Assembly (NCBI GenBank): GCA_030747505.1
Contig: JASLKQ010000020.1
Location: 1 to 43,745 of the forward strand
Direction: 5' to 3'
DNA from: Verrucomicrobiota bacterium
GTDB taxonomy: Bacteria; Verrucomicrobiota; Verrucomicrobiia; Limisphaerales; UBA1100
DNA: 43,745 nucleotides
The notes under the pieces are model-generated. The model had not been told where the DNA came from. It worked only from the letters and a program-made list of their open reading frames with translations, and did not search any database. This document shows, in pieces, positions 1 to 8,813 of this stretch. Numbering within the stretch: the stretch's first letter is position 1; each line of letters opens with the position of its first letter. Position numbers and translations under genes: made by a program.

Positions 1-120
1 TACCAGCTGTGGGAAAACGTGGTTTCCCGGGTGGAATATCGCTGGGATCATACTGATTTACGGGTTAACGACCGACACAATACCCAAGCCTGGCACATCA
101 ATTTAATCTATAAATTCTGA
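1..120 (+). CDS. C-terminal end of an outer-membrane beta-barrel (porin-like) protein, partial
   Basis: Reading frame 1 is open from the window edge to a TGA at 118-120 and gives 39 residues. They alternate hydrophobic and polar residues and end in LIYKF-stop. A C-terminal aromatic residue on a final beta strand is the usual signal recognised by the BAM outer-membrane assembly machinery. The segment around SRVEYRWDHTD resembles the end of the OmpL-like putative beta-barrel porin family (bbp2) common in Verrucomicrobiota; that family name is a recollection and was not searched. The gene converges on the NHL gene with 7 bases between them. Its start lies outside the window. Confidence 0.6.
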   Translation, partial: YQLWENVVSRVEYRWDHTDLRVNDRHNTQAWHINLIYKF

Positions 121-127
121 CTCTTTT

Positions 128-1189
128 TCAGGGTCGGATGGCCCGCACACGGTGGGTATTGGTGTCTCCCACATAAATGATTCCTTTTGCGTCAACAAAG
201 ATGCCGTGTAACCGGTCCATCCGGCATTTTTTGGGGTCGCCTTCCGGCCCATCCCCTTTCAGCCCATCGCCGGCAATCAATTCAAGGCGCCCTGTCCGGC
301 GGTCTATCATGCGCACCGAGTGGCTTTCTGTGTCCGCCAGATAAATATTCCCCTTTGGCCCAACAGCAATCCCCTTCGGTCCTGAAAGCGTCGCGGCCCT
401 GGCGGGTCCTCCGTTGCCCGTGAATCCTTTTTTTCCCGTGCCGGCCTCATGATGAATGGTGCCCTTCCTTAAATCGAGCCGATACACAGCGTTGCCTTCG
501 CGCAGGGCCAGCCACATTTGATGCCCGGCAAAATCGATTGCCCGGGGTCCTTTCAGTGGGGTGCCCTTAATTAAAACTCCATCCGGCGTGGGCTTGCGTT
601 CTCCGGTGCCTGCAAAGGTGCTTATGTGGCCCGTTTTCTGATCAACCTTTCGAATACGGTGATTGCCAATATCACAAATATACAGGTTTCCTTCCGGTCC
701 AAGCTGTATGCTGTGCGGCCGGTTCATCTTCGCCTGAAGAGCCGGTCCTCCATCTCCGCTGAACCCGCGTTCTCCGGTGCCTGCAATTGTCGTAATTATT
801 CCCGTTTTTAAATCCACGCGTCTCACGATGTGGTTTTGCATTTCTACAAATATCATGTTGCCCATAGCATCAAAGCGCACCTCATAAGGTTCGTTGAGCT
901 GTGCTCTGGTTGCTAGCCCCCCGTCTCCCGAGAAGCCCTTCTGTCCGGTGCCGGCCACTGTGGTAATTTTGCCACGCGCATCGACGCGTCTAACGGCGTG
1001 ATTGAATGTATCGCAAATGTAGAGGTTCCCGTGTGGCCCCTTTTCCACCCCAAAGGGGCCATTAATTCGGGCCTTGGTTGCGGGACCCCCGTCTCCTGAG
1101 AAACCGGTCTCCCCGTTGCCCGCCACGGTTGTAATGGTGGCACTCTTTGCCGAGGCCTGGATAAGCAGTAATACGAAGAGTGTGCGCAT
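128..1189 (-). CDS. Secreted NHL-repeat beta-propeller protein
   Basis: The 353-residue product starts with a short hydrophobic signal-like segment (about residues 1-17). It is followed by about six repeats of 54-56 residues, each opening with a TxAGTGxxGFSGDGGPA-type motif and continuing with NLYICDTxNHxVRxVD. This is the standard NHL pattern and predicts a six-bladed propeller. The fourth repeat has lost the GFSGDGG signature (it reads GERKPTPDG), so one blade has drifted. NHL propellers usually bind ligands or partners; no catalytic residues are apparent and the substrate is unknown. It is divergent from the gene at 1273 with 83 bases between, a space likely to hold both promoters. Confidence 0.85.
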   Translation of the reverse strand: MRTLFVLLLIQASAKSATITTVAGNGETGFSGDGGPATKARINGPFGVEKGPHGNLYICDTFNHAVRRVDARGKITTVAGTGQKGFSGDGGLATRAQLNEPYEVRFDAMGNMIFVEMQNHIVRRVDLKTGIITTIAGTGERGFSGDGGPALQAKMNRPHSIQLGPEGNLYICDIGNHRIRKVDQKTGHISTFAGTGERKPTPDGVLIKGTPLKGPRAIDFAGHQMWLALREGNAVYRLDLRKGTIHHEAGTGKKGFTGNGGPARAATLSGPKGIAVGPKGNIYLADTESHSVRMIDRRTGRLELIAGDGLKGDGPEGDPKKCRMDRLHGIFVDAKGIIYVGDTNTHRVRAIRP

Positions 1190-1272
1190 GGACGCTATTT
1201 CTGCCTGCGTTTTTGGTCCCGGGAAAGCCTAGATTTGTTGCGGTTAGTTGTGGCCTCGCGTTAAGCTTTTGC

Positions 1273-1944
1273 ATGGATTCAGAATTACCTCCCGTCTTAC
1301 CATCAGCCTCTCCTCCGAACACCCCTGTTCCCCGGAAATCACGCACTTGGTTGGTTGTTGTGCTGGGGTTGGCGGGGGCTGCCTTGCTGGGGGTTCTCGT
1401 GATGGTGGGCACGGGTTCTTTATTTGTTCTAACGGCTAAAGAGCAACCGCTGTCGGTGAAGGATCGGGCGGCTCTGCTTACCGTTGAGGATGTTGCTCCG
1501 TGGGTGGAGGGTTTCTCTCCGGATAAATCCATGGAGTCTTTCTCCAAGAAGAGGTATCTGGATGGTTCCTATGAAATTGATTATGAGTTTGACGATCCTG
1601 TCAACGAAGAGGCCCCTTATGTTATGTGCTCCATTGCGGTGGAGCCGAAGGTCTCCGATGCGCTCATTTCCCACAAGGCAATGCAGGCTGGAATCAATAT
1701 CGGATTTGCCGCAGAAGGGAAGGTTGAGCTGGTGGAGCGCAATGACCTGTTTCAGTGGGGAGACGCATCAAAATTTAGCTTAATCTTGTCTGGAGGAGCC
1801 CCGGTGGGCATGGTTTTCTCTGCTCGCAAGAAACGGCACGTCTTTTTATTATCGATTTCCGGTGTTTATTCGGACGATTCGGTGGCAATTGAAGAACTGC
1901 TCGTAAAGCCGCTGCTTGCCCTAGAGCGCCTGCCTGCCCCGTAA
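1273..1944 (+). CDS. Uncharacterised single-pass membrane protein
   Basis: The product is 223 residues if it starts at the ATG at 1273. The frame is open further upstream to 1180, but that part runs into the start of the divergent NHL gene and is not protein-like. A proline-rich cytoplasmic N-terminus (about 1-23) precedes one strong transmembrane helix (about 25-50, rich in V, L, G and A). The remaining 170 or so residues form a mixed alpha/beta domain probably outside the membrane. No family was recognised. It converges on uppP across 43 pyrimidine-rich bases. It is confidently a gene, of unknown function. Confidence 0.75.
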   Translation: MDSELPPVLPSASPPNTPVPRKSRTWLVVVLGLAGAALLGVLVMVGTGSLFVLTAKEQPLSVKDRAALLTVEDVAPWVEGFSPDKSMESFSKKRYLDGSYEIDYEFDDPVNEEAPYVMCSIAVEPKVSDALISHKAMQAGINIGFAAEGKVELVERNDLFQWGDASKFSLILSGGAPVGMVFSARKKRHVFLLSISGVYSDDSVAIEELLVKPLLALERLPAP

Positions 1945-1987
1945 ACTCTGTTTTCTAATTTTCTTCTTCTCTTTTCTTTTTTGCCGT

Positions 1988-2797
1988 TCATTCCGTGGCG
2001 GCAAGTCCGAGAATAATGATCCCGAGAATAATTCGGTACCAACCAAATATTATGAAGTTGTTTCTTTGCAAATAACCGAGCAGCCATTTTACCGCCATGA
2101 AGGCCGTTATTGCCGATACGATGGTTCCCAATGCCAGCAGAGGAGCTTCTGCCTGAACGGCAGCGGCATTTTCTTTAAGCGCTGATACCATTTGGTACGC
2201 CCCTGCCGCGAGTAACGTTGGCACACCCAGCAGGAAGGAAAATTCTACGGCTGCCTTGCGCTGCATCCCGAGAGCCAGTGCCATAAGAATTGTGGTTCCG
2301 CTTCGTGAAGCACCTGGAAAGACCATGGCTATTAGCTGGGCAACCCCGAAGCCAACCGCAAGGGCCCAGGTAATATGGGGCAATTTTTCTTCTTCCTTCG
2401 GGGTCTCTTTTTTTTCCTGATTCTTTTCTGCAACTACAAAGAGGATGCCTCCTATGAGTAACGCCCACGCGATGGGTTCCCTTGCATTGTCCAGCTCCCA
2501 TCCCGCCTTCTTAATCAATAACCCGCCCACTGCTGTAATCAGAAAGGCCGCCCCCATTTTTTTAAGGTACTCTTGTGTTTCTGGCTTCTGCCTTTGGGTG
2601 AACAGCTCTCTCACTCGCTCCCTAAAAACCGCTATCACCGCAAGGACTGCCCCGCTTTGAATGAATACATTGAATTGTTCGGATCGGGCGCCCAGCCAAT
2701 GTTCTGCCAGGAGTAAATGGCCGGTGGAAGAAACGGGTATAAACTCCGTAATGCCTTCGATAACCCCTAGGAAGATGACTTGAAGCCAGTCTGGCAT
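1988..2797 (-). CDS. uppP: Undecaprenyl-diphosphatase UppP (BacA)
   Basis: UppP removes a phosphate from undecaprenyl diphosphate at the membrane, recycling the lipid carrier for peptidoglycan and O-antigen synthesis. The 269-residue length is normal. The first conserved motif EGITEFIPVSSTGH is near residues 14-27, with the catalytic glutamates, and the second motif PGASRSGTT is in the middle of the protein. Seven to eight hydrophobic segments are visible. A charged loop rich in E and K (about 148-163) sits between helices. The start at 2797 is 23 bases from the divergent cysteine desulfurase start, so the two promoters must overlap or lie inside the genes. Confidence 0.97.
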   Translation of the reverse strand: MPDWLQVIFLGVIEGITEFIPVSSTGHLLLAEHWLGARSEQFNVFIQSGAVLAVIAVFRERVRELFTQRQKPETQEYLKKMGAAFLITAVGGLLIKKAGWELDNAREPIAWALLIGGILFVVAEKNQEKKETPKEEEKLPHITWALAVGFGVAQLIAMVFPGASRSGTTILMALALGMQRKAAVEFSFLLGVPTLLAAGAYQMVSALKENAAAVQAEAPLLALGTIVSAITAFMAVKWLLGYLQRNNFIIFGWYRIILGIIILGLAATE

Positions 2798-2820
2798 CGG
2801 GTCGGAGTATGAAGTAAATT

Positions 2821-3987
2821 TTGTCCGTGCGCACGATTTATTTGGATTACAATGCCACGACGCCTCTGGACCCTGCGGTGAAGGCCGCCATGCTTCCGGC
2901 CTTGGAAGAAGTCTGGGGTAATCCCTCCAGTGTCCATCATCTTGGTCAACGGGCCCGTTCCCTTTTGGACGATTCTCGGGATCGCATTGCTTCGGTTCTG
3001 GGATGCCTTCCCAGTGAACTTATTTTCACCAGTGGGGCTACTGAAAGTGCGAATCTTGCCTTGTTTGGTGCTGCTCGTCTATTGCGCAACAAGGGACGAC
3101 ACATCATCACCTCCGCTATCGAGCACCATGCGGTTCTTAAGCCCTGTGAATTTCTTGCTAAAAACGAAGGTTTTGATCTCACTATTCTTCCGGTGGATTC
3201 GGTTGGCCGTGTTTCTGTGGATTCTGTGCGTGAGGCGCTTCGCCCTGATACGATTTTAGTCAGTATCATGGCTGCCAACAATGAAATTGGAACCATCCAG
3301 CCGGTTGCTGAGATTGGTTCCCTCTGCCAAGAAAACGGCGTTCTTTTCCACACCGACGCGGTTCAATGGTTTGGGAAACTTCCTTTCTCTTCCTTCGATG
3401 ACTTCAACGCAAATTTAGTTTCCCTCTGCCCTCATAAGTTTTGCGGCCCTAAGGGCGTTGGTCTTCTTTTTTGCAAGTCTCCCTTAAATCCTTCCCCCAT
3501 TATTTTGGGAGGTTCCCACGAGAACGAACGCCGGGGAGGAACTGAAAATCTCCCTGCGATCGTCGGTCTTGCTGAAGCAATCTCTCTTTTTGTTCCGTCC
3601 CCCATTTTCTCTGACTCTCTTTCCCCTCTTTCTGAACGTCTCATTTCCTCCTTTGACTCCCTTGAGGGCGCTTTTTTTATTGGGGACCGGTTCGCGAGCG
3701 GCCGCCTTTCCAATACCGTCTCTTTTTCATTCGATTCTTCTGATAGCATTGCTCTTCTCGGAAGTCTTGATCTTGAGGGTATTTGTGCTTCTGGCGGCTC
3801 TGCCTGCTCCAGTGGTTCGGTCTCCCCCTCGCATGTGGTCCTGTCCCTGGGTTACTCCGCTTCCCAAGCTTCTGCTTTTATCCGCTTCTCTCTGGGTAGG
3901 GAGACAAGCTCCGCTGAAATTGACTTTCTTCTGGGTGTTTTCCCCTCTGTTCTATCCCGTTGTCGTCCTTCTAATAAGCGTGTGTAA
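2821..3987 (+). CDS. Cysteine desulfurase (NifS/IscS family)
   Basis: This PLP enzyme releases sulfur from cysteine as a persulfide for Fe-S cluster or tRNA thiolation. The 388 residues begin with the family signature YLDYNATTPLDP. They include the PLP lysine in PHKFCGPKG (near residue 204) and the persulfide-forming cysteine in the loop SGGSACSSG (near residue 328). That short class II-type loop could be IscS- or NifS-like. The start is uncertain: TTG at 2821 or GTG at 2827, with CGGAG at 2803-2807 and GAAG at 2811 upstream. The coding strand is unusually rich in C and T (24 C against 4 G in 3601-3660), opposite to dnaN just downstream. No iscU or iscR is next to it. Confidence 0.93.
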   Translation: MSVRTIYLDYNATTPLDPAVKAAMLPALEEVWGNPSSVHHLGQRARSLLDDSRDRIASVLGCLPSELIFTSGATESANLALFGAARLLRNKGRHIITSAIEHHAVLKPCEFLAKNEGFDLTILPVDSVGRVSVDSVREALRPDTILVSIMAANNEIGTIQPVAEIGSLCQENGVLFHTDAVQWFGKLPFSSFDDFNANLVSLCPHKFCGPKGVGLLFCKSPLNPSPIILGGSHENERRGGTENLPAIVGLAEAISLFVPSPIFSDSLSPLSERLISSFDSLEGAFFIGDRFASGRLSNTVSFSFDSSDSIALLGSLDLEGICASGGSACSSGSVSPSHVVLSLGYSASQASAFIRFSLGRETSSAEIDFLLGVFPSVLSRCRPSNKRV

Positions 3988-4192
3988 AGATTGTTAATTT
4001 TCCGCCATTAATTTTGTTTTCTCCTTTTTTCTCTTTGTTGTTGTTTCTTTCTCCCTTCTTTTCCACTTTGGTTGTTCACAAAATTCCCCTGTTTTTTAGG
4101 TGCCAATTCTTGACTCTATGGGTTGTTTGCCTTATTCACTCCCCTTAATAAGAATGTGATTCTTTACTGAATCTTCTCTTAATAAAGGATAC
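3988..4192. other. Candidate replication-origin or regulatory region upstream of dnaN
   Basis: This 205-base gap is AT- and pyrimidine-rich. It contains TTGTTCACA at 4072-4080, two mismatches from the E. coli DnaA box TTATCCACA. It also has a direct repeat CTTAATAA (4144-4151 and 4178-4185), and inverted repeats AGAAT-GTG-ATTCT (4151-4163) and GATTC-6-GAATC (4158-4173). The + strand switches here from strongly C/T-rich (3601-3660: 24 C, 4 G) to purine-rich (4561-4620: 17 G, 6 C). These signs fit an origin but do not prove one: no cluster of DnaA boxes is seen, dnaA is absent, and the skew is not sustained to the left of 2 kb. Confidence 0.3.
4110..4138 (+). promoter_or_regulatory. Candidate sigma70-type promoter for the dnaN operon
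   Basis: TTGACT at 4110-4115 matches five of six consensus -35 bases. After a 17-base spacer comes TATTCA at 4133-4138, a weak -10 matching only three bases. Transcription would start near 4145, inside the first CTTAATAA repeat, leaving a leader of about 48 bases before the GTG at 4193. Confidence 0.3.
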
Positions 4193-5296
4193 GTGAAAAT
4201 CTCTGTTACCAAGGAAGACCTTTCAACGGGTTTACAAAATGTTCAAAATGTAGTTGGAACCCGCTCTACGCTTCCAATTCTTTCCAATGTACTACTTGTA
4301 GCGGGAGAAAATAAATTGGACCTGCGAGCAACAGATCTGGAGGTAAGTATCCATGCAACAGTTCCTGCAAAGGTGGAGAGGGAAGGGGCCTCCACCCTGC
4401 CCGCAAAGAGAATGTTCGGACTGGTAAGAGAAATAGAATCCAATGAAATAGAGATTGAAATAAACGACAAGGAAATCGCAACGGTACAGGCGGGGGCGGC
4501 AAAATATAAACTTCACGGAATAGGGGCTGAAGAATTCCCTCCAGAAGCGAAATTTAAAGAGCGGGGAAGCATAAAAATAGGACAGACAAAAATAGGGGAA
4601 ATGATAAGAAAAACGGCATATGCCGTTTCCTCTGATGAGTCAAGGCACACACTAAACGGAATAAATATAGTGGCAGAACCAGAGAGGCTTACTCTGGTGG
4701 CAACAGACGGGCGCCGGCTGGCACTGGTAGACGAGGAGATAGAAGGGGGCACCAAGGCACAATTCATAGTCCCAACAAAAACAGTGAGTGAATTACAGAG
4801 GGTTCTGCAAAGCAAAGGGGAAGCAGAAATAAGGCTCGGAGAAACACATGCAGAATTCAAGATACCGCAGGAAGGAGGAGAAGAGGTAGTAATACACAGT
4901 AAACTGGTGGAGGGGAGCTTTCCAAATTTCAAACAGGTAATCCCTTCGGAAAGTAAGGAAAGAATTACAGTGGTAAAGGAGGAGCTTTTACACGCATTAA
5001 GGAGAGCGGACCAAATTACCAGCGACAAGGCAAACTCGGTAAAACTAAAGTTTGCAGACAACACACTTTCAATAACGGCAAACACTCCGGAAATAGGCTC
5101 AGGGCAGGAGTCCATCGCCATTCAATATACAGGGCCGGAAATAGAGGTAGCCTTCAACCCAGTATACCTAATGGACCCACTCAAGGTTCTTGAGGGAGAA
5201 GAGGTGTATATAGAATTAACCGATAGCCTTAGTCCGGGCGTACTTAAGAGTAACACGCCCTTCCTGTATGTGCTCATGCCAATGCGCACAAACTAG
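4193..5296 (+). CDS. dnaN: DNA polymerase III sliding clamp, beta subunit
   Basis: DnaN forms the ring-shaped dimer that tethers the replicative polymerase to DNA. The 367-residue length is typical. Recognisable parts are the start MKISVTKEDLSTGLQNVQNVVGTR, spread over the first domain, the NGI and VATDGRRLAL segments of the second domain, and the C-terminal end NTPFLYVLMPMR, which contributes to the partner-binding pocket. The start is GTG at 4193 with AAAGGA at 4184-4189, only 3 bases away. It leads an operon with lspA, miaA, hflX and lpxA. dnaA, its usual neighbour, is not in the window. Confidence 0.97.
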   Translation: MKISVTKEDLSTGLQNVQNVVGTRSTLPILSNVLLVAGENKLDLRATDLEVSIHATVPAKVEREGASTLPAKRMFGLVREIESNEIEIEINDKEIATVQAGAAKYKLHGIGAEEFPPEAKFKERGSIKIGQTKIGEMIRKTAYAVSSDESRHTLNGINIVAEPERLTLVATDGRRLALVDEEIEGGTKAQFIVPTKTVSELQRVLQSKGEAEIRLGETHAEFKIPQEGGEEVVIHSKLVEGSFPNFKQVIPSESKERITVVKEELLHALRRADQITSDKANSVKLKFADNTLSITANTPEIGSGQESIAIQYTGPEIEVAFNPVYLMDPLKVLEGEEVYIELTDSLSPGVLKSNTPFLYVLMPMRTN

Positions 5297-5318
5297 GGGA
5301 GAAAAGGAAAGGGAGTTC

Positions 5319-5846
5319 ATGGAGGAAAAAGAAGCACAGGGCGTAGTAAAGCCCGTGCCGTTCTTTCAGGAAAAAAGGATTCTCACAATTGCAGCTATTG
5401 TTTTGGCGGCCGATCAATTGACCAAACAAACGGTGGTGCACACGATTGATACGACGGAGCAGGTTGTATTAATAGAAGGATTTCTGAAACTTGTAAACTG
5501 GCATAACACAGGCGCAGCTTGGAGCCAGTTCCAGGGGAAAAGTCTACACTTGGCAATAATATCATTCATTGCCTTGGGGGCTTTGATTCATTACCGACAC
5601 CACTTTGAGATTCAAACGAAAACCGGCAAAGCAGCCATGGGAATGCTTATAGGAGGAATTATAGGAAACCTAATAGACAGGGTGGCCTATCAGCATGTGG
5701 TAGATTTTATAAGATTCTATTTGCACCAGCGAGGAGGAGGAGAAATAGGATACCCAGCATTTAATATAGCGGATATGGGAATATGTGCAGGAGTCGGACT
5801 GATGTTTGTTCTGGCATGGAGGGAGCAGTCGGCGAAAGAACAATAG
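5319..5846 (+). CDS. lspA: Lipoprotein signal peptidase II
   Basis: LspA is an inner-membrane aspartyl protease that cuts signal peptides from prolipoproteins. From the ATG at 5319 (GGGAG just upstream) the product is 175 residues with four membrane helices. Conserved blocks are present: ADQLTK near 31, HNTGAAW near 62, GNLIDR at 116-121, VVDF with Asp129, and FNIAD with Asp152. Asp129 and Asp152 correspond to the expected catalytic dyad. A short glycine-rich insertion (about 137-143) lies between them. The frame is open upstream into dnaN (to 5268), but that extension is not LspA-like. It serves the lipoproteins this genome encodes, for example those at 30502 and 30975. Confidence 0.95.
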   Translation: MEEKEAQGVVKPVPFFQEKRILTIAAIVLAADQLTKQTVVHTIDTTEQVVLIEGFLKLVNWHNTGAAWSQFQGKSLHLAIISFIALGALIHYRHHFEIQTKTGKAAMGMLIGGIIGNLIDRVAYQHVVDFIRFYLHQRGGGEIGYPAFNIADMGICAGVGLMFVLAWREQSAKEQ

Positions 5847-5857
5847 AGGGAGAGTAA

Positions 5858-6742
5858 ATGGGAAAACCCATCTTCATTGCCGGGCCAACGGCAACCGGGA
5901 AAAGTGCCGTGGCACTAGAAGTGGCAAAAAAAGTAGGAGGAGAAATAATTTCGGTCGACTCCATGCAGGTGTACCGGAAGATGGATATAGGAACAGCCAA
6001 ACCTTCAGCAGAACAAAGAAAGCAAATCCCCCACCACCTGATAGACTGCACCACAATTAGCGAAGGGTTTGACGCAGCGAGATTTGTCCGGGAAGTGGAG
6101 AACAAAAAGAAAAAAATAAAACAACCAATATTCTGTGGAGGGACAGGCCTCTATTTTCAAGCGTGGCACGAGGGACTGGGAGAGACGCCACCACGAGATT
6201 CAAAAACAAGAAAGACCCTAGAAGAGGCATCAACCCAAGACTTGTTAAGGGAACTGAAAGAGAAGGATCCAAAAACGTATAAATCCATAGACCATCAGAA
6301 CCCCAGGCGCATCATTAGAGCGGTTGAAGTGATAAGAATCACAGACAAACCGTTTTCAGAACAAAAAGCAACATGGACAAATCAGGCCCCAGCAAATTTT
6401 TTTTTAATCGAACGAACGAGCCAAGATTTAAGAAACCGCATAGAGAGTCGGGCAGAGGAGATGTTTGAGAGAGGGTTGGTGGAGGAAACTTGTTCGCTGC
6501 GTTCAGAACTGGAGAACAACCCCAGCGCACAACAATCACTAGGATATAGACAGGTTATTGGCCACCTGAAAGGAGAACAAGACTTGCCCGAAACCGTCCG
6601 CTTGGTTAAATCGCGCACATGGCAATACGCAAGGAGGCAAAAGACGTGGTTCCGAAAGACAAGAGGAGCAACGGAGGTGGAAGTGTCCGAGGCCGAGCAA
6701 GCGAAGGAAACGGCACGGCGGATCATTGAATTAATCGAGTGA
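5858..6742 (+). CDS. miaA: tRNA dimethylallyltransferase
   Basis: MiaA transfers a dimethylallyl group to N6 of A37 in tRNAs that read UNN codons. The 294 residues contain the P-loop GPTATGKS (8-15), the SVDSMQVYRKMDIGTAKPS substrate segment (about 34-52), the HHLID motif, and GGTGLY, all family hallmarks. Length is normal. GAGGGAGAG just before the ATG is a good ribosome binding site, and lspA ends 11 bases upstream. The stop overlaps the hflX start by 4 bases (GTGA). The miaA-hflX pairing is also found in proteobacteria, although hfq, which often lies between them there, is absent. Confidence 0.96.
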   Translation: MGKPIFIAGPTATGKSAVALEVAKKVGGEIISVDSMQVYRKMDIGTAKPSAEQRKQIPHHLIDCTTISEGFDAARFVREVENKKKKIKQPIFCGGTGLYFQAWHEGLGETPPRDSKTRKTLEEASTQDLLRELKEKDPKTYKSIDHQNPRRIIRAVEVIRITDKPFSEQKATWTNQAPANFFLIERTSQDLRNRIESRAEEMFERGLVEETCSLRSELENNPSAQQSLGYRQVIGHLKGEQDLPETVRLVKSRTWQYARRQKTWFRKTRGATEVEVSEAEQAKETARRIIELIE

Positions 6743-8037
6743 AACAGAAGACAGAACAACAAGGAAAAACAGAAAGAGTTTTTCTCGTTGGTGTAGAACT
6801 CAAAAAAAATGGGACTCAAGACGTCAAAGAATCCATGGAGGAACTGGGGGATCTGGCCAGGACAGCCGGAGGCGTAGTTGCGGGAGAAGCCACCCAAAAA
6901 CTTGCCCGCCTACAAGTAGCGACGTTCATTGGAAAGGGTAAGGCTGAAGAAATTGCCCACATCGCAAAGCAAGAATACGTAGATACGGTGATATTCGACG
7001 ACGAATTAAGCCCGGCACAGACTAGAAACCTCGAAAGAATATTTGACTGTAAAGTGTTGGATCGCACCTCCTTGATTCTGGATATTTTTGCCCAGCGAGC
7101 CAGCACGCGAGAAGGAAAGATGCAGATAGAAATGGCACAGTTGCAGCATATTCTGCCGCGACTGACACGAATGTGGACGCACCTTTCTCGGCAAAAGGGA
7201 GGCATTGGGATGCGGGGGGACGGAGAAAGCCAGCTGGAAGTCGATCGGAGGCGCATTCAAGAACGAATAAGTCGCCTACAAAGAGAGCTTGGAGAGGTCA
7301 AAAGAGTGCGCGCAACACAAAGACGGGGCCGACAGCGCAACAAGTGGCCGTTGGTTTCCATTGTTGGCTACACCAACGCGGGCAAGTCCACACTCCTGAA
7401 TGCGCTTACAGGAGCAGACGTGATGAGCGAAGATAAACTCTTCGCCACGTTGGACCCTACAACAAGAAGATTGAAACTTCCAGGAAACCAAAATGCGCTT
7501 CTCAGCGACACGGTTGGGTTTATTCGCAAGCTGCCGCACCAACTGGTTGAATCCTTTAAGGCAACATTAGAGGAAGTTGTGGAAGCGGATATTCTCGTGC
7601 ACGTGGTTGATGTTTCAAGCACAACAGCAGGAGAGCAGATCGAAGCGGTTAACGAGGTCCTTGCGGAAATAGAGGCGGTCAATAAACCGACCTTAATGGT
7701 TTTCAATAAAATTGATTGTCTCCCAGAGAGAAACGGGAATCTCCATTGGTGCCACGCCTTCCCCCATGCAGTCGAGGTTTCCGCGCGCACAGGGGAGGGG
7801 ACAGAAGAACTACAGGCCGAACTCTGCACAATGTTGCGTCCGATCCGGCAGCATCTGCGCATGAAGATATCTGCCTCCGACGGGGCGGTCATCGCACGGA
7901 TAAAAGCGGTTGGCCAGGTGGATAAAGAGCTCTACGAGGAAGAATGGGTTCACATTCAAGCCAGAATTCCGGAACACCACCAATCAGAGTTTGAAAGGTA
8001 TGTCGAAGAGGAAAAAAGGGGGACACCGGGAAAATGA
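6739..8037 (+). CDS. hflX: GTPase HflX
   Basis: HflX is a ribosome-associated GTPase that splits stalled or heat-damaged 70S ribosomes. The 432 residues contain the N-terminal HflX domain with the GxGK-type loop (FIGKGK, about 63-68) and the helical linker with GGIGMRGDGESQLEVDRR (about 154-171). The G domain follows: P-loop GYTNAGKS (210-217), DTVGFI switch II, and NKID. The start is GTG at 6739, overlapping the miaA stop by 4 bases. The end overlaps the lpxA ATG by 4 bases, so translation is probably coupled across all three genes. Confidence 0.96.
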   Translation: MKQKTEQQGKTERVFLVGVELKKNGTQDVKESMEELGDLARTAGGVVAGEATQKLARLQVATFIGKGKAEEIAHIAKQEYVDTVIFDDELSPAQTRNLERIFDCKVLDRTSLILDIFAQRASTREGKMQIEMAQLQHILPRLTRMWTHLSRQKGGIGMRGDGESQLEVDRRRIQERISRLQRELGEVKRVRATQRRGRQRNKWPLVSIVGYTNAGKSTLLNALTGADVMSEDKLFATLDPTTRRLKLPGNQNALLSDTVGFIRKLPHQLVESFKATLEEVVEADILVHVVDVSSTTAGEQIEAVNEVLAEIEAVNKPTLMVFNKIDCLPERNGNLHWCHAFPHAVEVSARTGEGTEELQAELCTMLRPIRQHLRMKISASDGAVIARIKAVGQVDKELYEEEWVHIQARIPEHHQSEFERYVEEEKRGTPGK

Positions 8038-8813
8038 TCCACCCCACGGCTCTTATTAGCAGCGAAGCAGAATTGCATGAAACAGTAAAGGTGGGCCCAT
8101 ATGTGGTTGTTGATGGGGAAGTCGAAATAGGAGAAGGGACGGTTATAGGCCCACACGTCCACCTCGCAGGCAGGACGAAGATTGGAAAAAACAATGTCAT
8201 CCATACCGCAGCAGTAATTGGAGGGGCCCCTCAAGACATGAAATACTGCGGGGAACCGACAGGCATACGCATCGGAAATAATAATAATATTCGTGAGCAT
8301 GTGACTCTCCACCGCTCCAACACACCGGAGGAAGACACCGTAATAGGAGCCGGCAATTTCTTTATGGCACATAGCCATGTCGGGCACAATGCGCAGGTGG
8401 GAAACGAAAACATCTTTGCTAATGGCGCACTCTTGGGGGGGCACACAAAAGTAGCAGACAAGGTGTTTCTCTCCGGAAATTGCGCGGTTCATCAATATGT
8501 CCGGATAGGGGAACTGGCCATGATGCAGGGAAATGCAGCCATCAGCCAGGATTTGCCGCCTTATACAATGGTGTATGGGGTTAATAAACTATGCGGCCTA
8601 AACATAATTGGGCTTCGGCGGGCGGGGTTTACCGCCGAACAACGGCAGGAGCTCCACTACCATTACAAACGAATTTTTATTGAGGGAAACAATGTTGGAA
8701 AAACGGTTCGGGAAGCCCTTGACCAATCCCCCGGAGACAAAGCCCGAAGACTCCTTCAATTTATTGCAGAAAGCGAACGCGGCGTTTGCTCCCATGCCAG
8801 CCGGAAGCACTAA
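8034..8813 (+). CDS. lpxA: Acyl-ACP--UDP-N-acetylglucosamine O-acyltransferase
   Basis: LpxA performs the first step of lipid A synthesis in the cytoplasm, so the organism should make LPS. The 259-residue product has the left-handed beta-helix hexapeptide repeats through about residue 190 and a C-terminal helical domain. The expected catalytic histidine aligns with His118 in SHVGHNAQVG. IHPTALI at the N-terminus and the APQDMKY segment are family markers. The stop codon overlaps the stop of the convergent GrpE-like gene within CTAA at 8810-8813. Other lpx genes are not in the window. Confidence 0.96.
   Translation: MIHPTALISSEAELHETVKVGPYVVVDGEVEIGEGTVIGPHVHLAGRTKIGKNNVIHTAAVIGGAPQDMKYCGEPTGIRIGNNNNIREHVTLHRSNTPEEDTVIGAGNFFMAHSHVGHNAQVGNENIFANGALLGGHTKVADKVFLSGNCAVHQYVRIGELAMMQGNAAISQDLPPYTMVYGVNKLCGLNIIGLRRAGFTAEQRQELHYHYKRIFIEGNNVGKTVREALDQSPGDKARRLLQFIAESERGVCSHASRKH

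Noticed and set aside
4513-5121. 202-codon minus-strand frame inside dnaN
   Set aside because: It is serine- and leucine-rich antisense of the purine-rich dnaN coding strand, explained by composition.
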